A DNA stretch of 53,503 nt from Desulfobacteraceae bacterium (GTDB lineage Bacteria > Desulfobacterota > Desulfobacteria > Desulfobacterales > Desulfosalsimonadaceae): assembly GCA_003599885.1 (NCBI GenBank), contig QZKW01000068.1, forward strand, positions 1-53,503. Reading direction: 5' to 3'. A model generated the notes under the pieces. It worked only from the letters and a program-made list of their open reading frames with translations. It did no database searches and was not told the origin of the DNA. The stretch's first letter is position 1. The number at the start of each line of letters is the position of its first letter. Both the position numbers and the translations under genes were made by a program. Of this stretch, positions 50,066 to 53,503 are shown piece by piece.

Positions 50066-51106
50066 ATGAATTTCAAAGAATCCCGCTTCGAAGTAATCAA
50101 AAATATCAACTGCCCCCTGTATCAAACAGGCAATGAATTTAAAATCGTGGGCAGGGCCTTATCGCTCATGGGCAAACCCGTCTGCCTGACCTTAATGAAT
50201 GACTTGACAGCCGCACTTTCCGGCCCCCCTGAACGGGCACAGGCTTTCAACTGTAGCGGGGAACGGACAGGTTGCCGAGGAACCTTATGCCTTCGCCTTC
50301 TCACAGAAAACCCGTCCTCCGCTACCTTAAATGGAAAAATCAACAGCCACCTGCCCGACAATGTCCAGGAGTTGAATAATTTTTCAATTTTCAAAACCTT
50401 AGAATACAATGAAGTCGCTGAAATCGCTTCTTATTTTAAAGTCCAGGAATTTAAAACAGGCCAGATCGTTTTAAGAAAAGGCGACCGGGGTGAAAAATTA
50501 TTTATCGTTTTATCCGGAAGCGTCGAAATCATTGGGGATTACGGGACCCCCATCGCGGTTCTGGGTAAAGGGGAAATTTTTGGAGAAATGAGCCTGCTGA
50601 CAGGCAACCCCGTCAGCACCAAGGTCCGGGTGCTTGAAGACACAAAAGCCATGTATATTTCAGCCAGCCACTTTCGAATGATCATCAACCGGTATTCACC
50701 TCTTCAAATGTATTTCGCACGACTGCTGGTGCAGCGTCTTGCCAAATCAAATATCGAGCGTTCCAAGCAGGTCTCATCCGGGATGGCGGGCAGCCTTTCC
50801 GAGATCACCACCACGGAGTTGCTTCAGGCGTTAAACCTGTCCCAGAAGACAGGGGCTCTAATCCTGAACTTTCCCAAAGGCGAGGCCCGGATTTCTTTAA
50901 GAGAAGGGGATATTATTCATGCGGAGTTTAAAGACCAGACCGGAGAAAAAGCTTTTTTTGAAATCATTAAACAAAAACGGGGAAAATTCCAATTTAAACC
51001 GATTTTGACTACTCAAGAAATAACTGCCCCAAAAATAGGGGAGTTTATGTATCTCATGATGGAAGCCATGAACCAGATTGATGATGCGGCTGATTCAGAG
51101 GAATAA
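50066..51106 (+). CDS. CNB-domain protein with C-terminal DUF4388
   Basis: A 346-aa soluble protein in three parts. Residues 1-90 hold five Cys (16, 40, 63, 70, 75) that could form a metal site. Residues 108-225 are a cyclic nucleotide-binding fold (FKTGQIVLRKGDRGEKLFIV, LGKGEIFGEMSLLTG). The Arg that contacts the phosphate in true cAMP binders is not found (NPVSTKVRV), so another ligand or none is likely. Residues 240-335 match DUF4388/PATAN (ITTTELLQALNLSQKTGAL, EGDIIHAEF). No DNA-binding motif is seen. Probably a signalling adaptor. Confidence 0.82.
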   Translation: MNFKESRFEVIKNINCPLYQTGNEFKIVGRALSLMGKPVCLTLMNDLTAALSGPPERAQAFNCSGERTGCRGTLCLRLLTENPSSATLNGKINSHLPDNVQELNNFSIFKTLEYNEVAEIASYFKVQEFKTGQIVLRKGDRGEKLFIVLSGSVEIIGDYGTPIAVLGKGEIFGEMSLLTGNPVSTKVRVLEDTKAMYISASHFRMIINRYSPLQMYFARLLVQRLAKSNIERSKQVSSGMAGSLSEITTTELLQALNLSQKTGALILNFPKGEARISLREGDIIHAEFKDQTGEKAFFEIIKQKRGKFQFKPILTTQEITAPKIGEFMYLMMEAMNQIDDAADSEE

Positions 51107-51176
51107 TCTGACCGACCTGACTGCCCGGGCCGGAACACCCCGCCAGCCATGGCTTACAGGCAGCCGTCTTTTCAGA

Positions 51177-51683
51177 TCATTTTTCTTCAGGCTCGTCCTT
51201 TTTTTCTGCGGATATGCCGTAAAACCCGGCCAGACTGTCCATCATTTTCAAAAAATGTTCATTCTGGGTTTTCAACATCTGATTTAGCGGTGCAATGCCC
51301 TCTTCCACATTCGGCGGATGGGTCTTAAACAGAAGCTTCAATTGCAAAATAACGGCTTCCAGATCCTCTGTTTTACGTTGTAACGCGAGATATTTTTTTT
51401 CAAGTTCCAGATAATCCTTCTTTGGCACCACATCCAACATCGAATAAAAATCCGTCATAGATTTTTTAAAATTCGCCATAGCGGATTTATACAGTTCTGA
51501 ATCCAGGGGATTATCCGTCGAATGATGCTCCAGCCCGTAATATTTTTTAAACATGGCCATGAGTTGCTCTGGGCAATCCCCACCCAGCCGCATCCAATCC
51601 GTAAATTCATTCGGGCGAATCTGACCGCTAACGGCCTGCGCCACCACATCACTCCAGAATTGATAAAATTTATGGTCCATCAT
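51177..51683 (-). CDS. orphan PhaE-like coiled-coil protein
   Basis: A 168-aa helical protein. The middle (LDVVPKKDYLELEKKYLALQ, then RKTEDLEAVILQL) resembles the C-terminal cap and coiled coil of the two PhaE proteins (MSIPSSDAIEGVYKEMYDMK, then KRIKDLEKIVKTL). The N-terminus (FYQFWSDVVAQAV) is also phasin/PhaE-like. The tail is charged (EKKDEPEEK). It lacks the LEGHYM block of full PhaE. It may be a granule-associated or synthase-modulating protein; this is inference. AGGGG precedes the ATG. Confidence 0.65.
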   Translation of the reverse strand: MMDHKFYQFWSDVVAQAVSGQIRPNEFTDWMRLGGDCPEQLMAMFKKYYGLEHHSTDNPLDSELYKSAMANFKKSMTDFYSMLDVVPKKDYLELEKKYLALQRKTEDLEAVILQLKLLFKTHPPNVEEGIAPLNQMLKTQNEHFLKMMDSLAGFYGISAEKKDEPEEK

Positions 51684-51830
51684 GCTAATTATCCCCTGAT
51701 GTTGTCGTTCATTAAAAAAATACCATATGTTTAACCCGACTATACTGAATCATCTATTCCGAAGACTGTACGGCCATCCTTATTTTGTACCCCCGTTCAT
51801 TTGCAAAGCATAAGGGGGGCTATTTACAGT

Positions 51831-53429
51831 CTACAATGGTACGCTTATGCTAACCATTGTCCCGGAACCGGGCGTGGACATAATCGATAAGCGTCCGCCC
51901 AGATGATTGATTTTTTCCCTCATATCAAACAAGCCATAGCCTCCTTGGCGATCTTTTTGGGTTTTATCAAAGCCCACCCCATTATCTTTAACATCCACAG
52001 TCAGGGCATTCCTGGTCTTTTTCATTTTAATATCAACCATATCTGCCTTGGCATGTTTTACTGCATTATGGATAACCTCTTTGATATTTCTGTAAAGAAT
52101 TATTTTCGTTTCATCATTGATATTATCCAGCTTTCCGGCAAAGTGCGTTTTCACTTTAAGATGATGTTTTGATTCAATCTCTTTTGCCAAAGACTCGATA
52201 GCCTCCCGAAACCCTAAATCAAATAATATCGGTGGACTGAGGTCAAAGGTCACCGTTCTTGTTTCTTTTATCGTTTTTAACAAATCCTGTTGAATCCGCT
52301 TGATCTCCTCAAGATGCTCCTCATCGCTGAAATATTTTTCAAGTTTCTTTAATCTTAAGTGCATCACAAATAATTCCTGGGTGACCCCATTATGAAGTTG
52401 AGAAGCTAAATGGCGCCGTTGATTTTCTTCCGACATGGACAATTGAATTGCAAGTCGTTTGAGTTTGGCCTGATACTCCAATAACTTGCTTTCGGTTTCT
52501 TTCAATTGATTGATATCTGTTAATATGACATTCACCTTCTGAGGCTGATGATCATGGCCGATAATGTTTGCATTAAGATAAATCCACTTTTCTTCATTAT
52601 TTTTGGTTTTTATTTGGCAAGCAAATCCAGGTAGCATTGAGTCCCCTGACTGCAACCGGGAAACGATCGTTGTAACCTGTTTTTTACCCTCTTCAGTCAA
52701 AAAATCCGTGGGATTCATTGTTAATATTTCTTGTCTGGCATGACCTGTGATGGCCAGCAAGGAATCATTCGCACTGATTGTCTTTCCTGTCCGAAAATCA
52801 AATTCCAAGATACCGGCATTCGCGTGCTCAACCAGTTGCCTGTATCTGTGTTCATTTTCCCTTAAAATTTTTTCCGCTGCATCCCTTTCCTGCATCAGGG
52901 TGTCAATTTCTGATTTAATAAAGCTGATGGCATCAAATGCTTTTCTGTAAGACGTATTCTCAAACAGGCTTCGTTTTTCCGGCAGAATGCTTGTTTTTTG
53001 CCAATCGATAGATTCAATATAGTCGATGAGTTCTTCAGAATACAGGTTTACCGGCGCACTACCGATTTGGTTTGCAAGACGAAAAACAGACAGCTTAAAT
53101 CCCTTTTTCACTTTCTTAAAAACAGGATTTAAAAACCCAAGCAATCCTCTGTCTTCAGATTGAATATCAGCCGCTTGTAAAGAAGTGGAAGCGTCTTGGT
53201 TTAAAGGATGGTCAAGGTCACTTTGATGATGTAATTTCAAAGCAAGCTCAATCGCCTGTGGATATTTATTAACAGCATGAGCATGATTATCATAAATGTG
53301 CAGTCTCTTTGAAATCGTAAAACTGATTTTAAACAAAGATGATAAATTATAAAAAATGCCGACGCTAAAAATACCGCTGTCCTTGAAATAGGCGATATAT
53401 TTTTGGGAGTATTCAAAATTCTGTGTCAC
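51831..53429 (-). CDS. PAS-domain sensor histidine kinase (HisKA_3 type)
   Basis: A 532-aa soluble kinase. Residues 1-180 are of unknown type, with no membrane segment. A coiled coil near 170-192 leads to a PAS domain (about 192-310, HANAGILEFDFRTGKTISAN). The HisKA_3 dimerisation domain has the phosphoacceptor H346 (RRHLASQLHNGVTQEL). The HATPase domain (about 425-532) shows NIKEVIHNAVKHA, VDVKDNGVGFD and GGYGLFDMREKI. Such NarX/DegS-type kinases pair with NarL-type regulators; none is in the window. The start is GTG 53429 with an in-frame stop close upstream, so the protein is complete. Confidence 0.88.
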   Translation of the reverse strand: MTQNFEYSQKYIAYFKDSGIFSVGIFYNLSSLFKISFTISKRLHIYDNHAHAVNKYPQAIELALKLHHQSDLDHPLNQDASTSLQAADIQSEDRGLLGFLNPVFKKVKKGFKLSVFRLANQIGSAPVNLYSEELIDYIESIDWQKTSILPEKRSLFENTSYRKAFDAISFIKSEIDTLMQERDAAEKILRENEHRYRQLVEHANAGILEFDFRTGKTISANDSLLAITGHARQEILTMNPTDFLTEEGKKQVTTIVSRLQSGDSMLPGFACQIKTKNNEEKWIYLNANIIGHDHQPQKVNVILTDINQLKETESKLLEYQAKLKRLAIQLSMSEENQRRHLASQLHNGVTQELFVMHLRLKKLEKYFSDEEHLEEIKRIQQDLLKTIKETRTVTFDLSPPILFDLGFREAIESLAKEIESKHHLKVKTHFAGKLDNINDETKIILYRNIKEVIHNAVKHAKADMVDIKMKKTRNALTVDVKDNGVGFDKTQKDRQGGYGLFDMREKINHLGGRLSIMSTPGSGTMVSISVPL

Positions 53430-53503
53430 GGTTCGTGATTCTCAATCTGCCCCGGTGATAGCGGAAGCTGATGCCAGCTCCGAGAATGGGCCTTCATTTT
53501 TGC

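Noticed and set aside
1-53503. Selenoprotein gene interrupted by in-frame TGA
   Set aside because: I looked for adjacent same-frame fragments split by TGA near family motifs and found none; all recognisable proteins are full length.
1-53503. CRISPR arrays, phage genes or insertion sequences
   Set aside because: No regularly spaced repeats, transposase or phage structural motifs were seen. The fragment at 3-113 is too short to call a transposase.

Overview
The window is a chromosomal stretch of a Gram-negative anaerobe, most likely a member of the Desulfobacterota (Desulfobacterales-like). I infer this from the gene order rpsF-rpsR-DUF2232-rplI-dnaB, a pgpA-thpR-recA-alaS block, a selenocysteine tRNA, small Cys-rich proteins of the DUF6485 type, and an extensive polyhydroxyalkanoate (PHA) gene island. 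I see no phage, integrase, insertion sequence or CRISPR array. Almost every gene is intact.

Layout. 1-7000 (+): ribosomal/replication operon (S6, S18, a DUF2232 membrane protein, L9, DnaB), then HflX, a SuhB-type phosphatase and a small Cys protein. 7000-9830 (-): GlcD-type FAD oxidase and an unusual DnaA paralogue with no recognisable origin beside it. 10533-12410 (+): a DUF1343/NamZ-like protein and a two-part RNase HI. 13177-20178 (+): PlsB, a MurU-AmgK fusion, a plant-type DapB and a YejA-like solute-binding protein; these are tightly packed and read as a cell-wall recycling/precursor operon. 20360-27631 (-): alaS, recA, thpR, pgpA, larC and an M20 peptidase. 27744-27841 (+): selC, the tRNA-Sec gene. 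27901-33493: a secreted small protein, a geranylgeranyl-reductase-like flavoprotein, adenine deaminase, an EEP-family hydrolase, a DUF6485-like protein and biotin synthase.

33548-47533 is the most striking region: a 14 kb PHA island. On the minus strand lies a phasin - large PhaC-like protein - DUF3141 operon. On the plus strand lie two paralogous class III synthase modules, each ordered phaE-phaC-(tandem-GAF protein). Each module has its own PhaR regulator. The two PhaC proteins are both 361 aa with the triad at identical positions (C150, D303, H332), and the two GAF-GAF proteins are both 347 aa and share a C-terminal IW-[ST]-H-[KR]-SWF tail. Three small phasin-like proteins of 86-87 aa and a PhaJ hydratase complete the set. 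Two phasin promoters carry the same GTGCA-NN-GCA element exactly 16 nt upstream of TTGACA, which suggests a shared PhaR operator. The GAF-GAF protein is a candidate undescribed partner of class III PHA synthase.

47849-53429: a MopE/fibronectin-type lipoprotein, a CNB-DUF4388 protein, an orphan PhaE-like coiled-coil protein and a PAS/HisKA_3 histidine kinase. All functional assignments rest on reading motifs by eye; no database search was possible.
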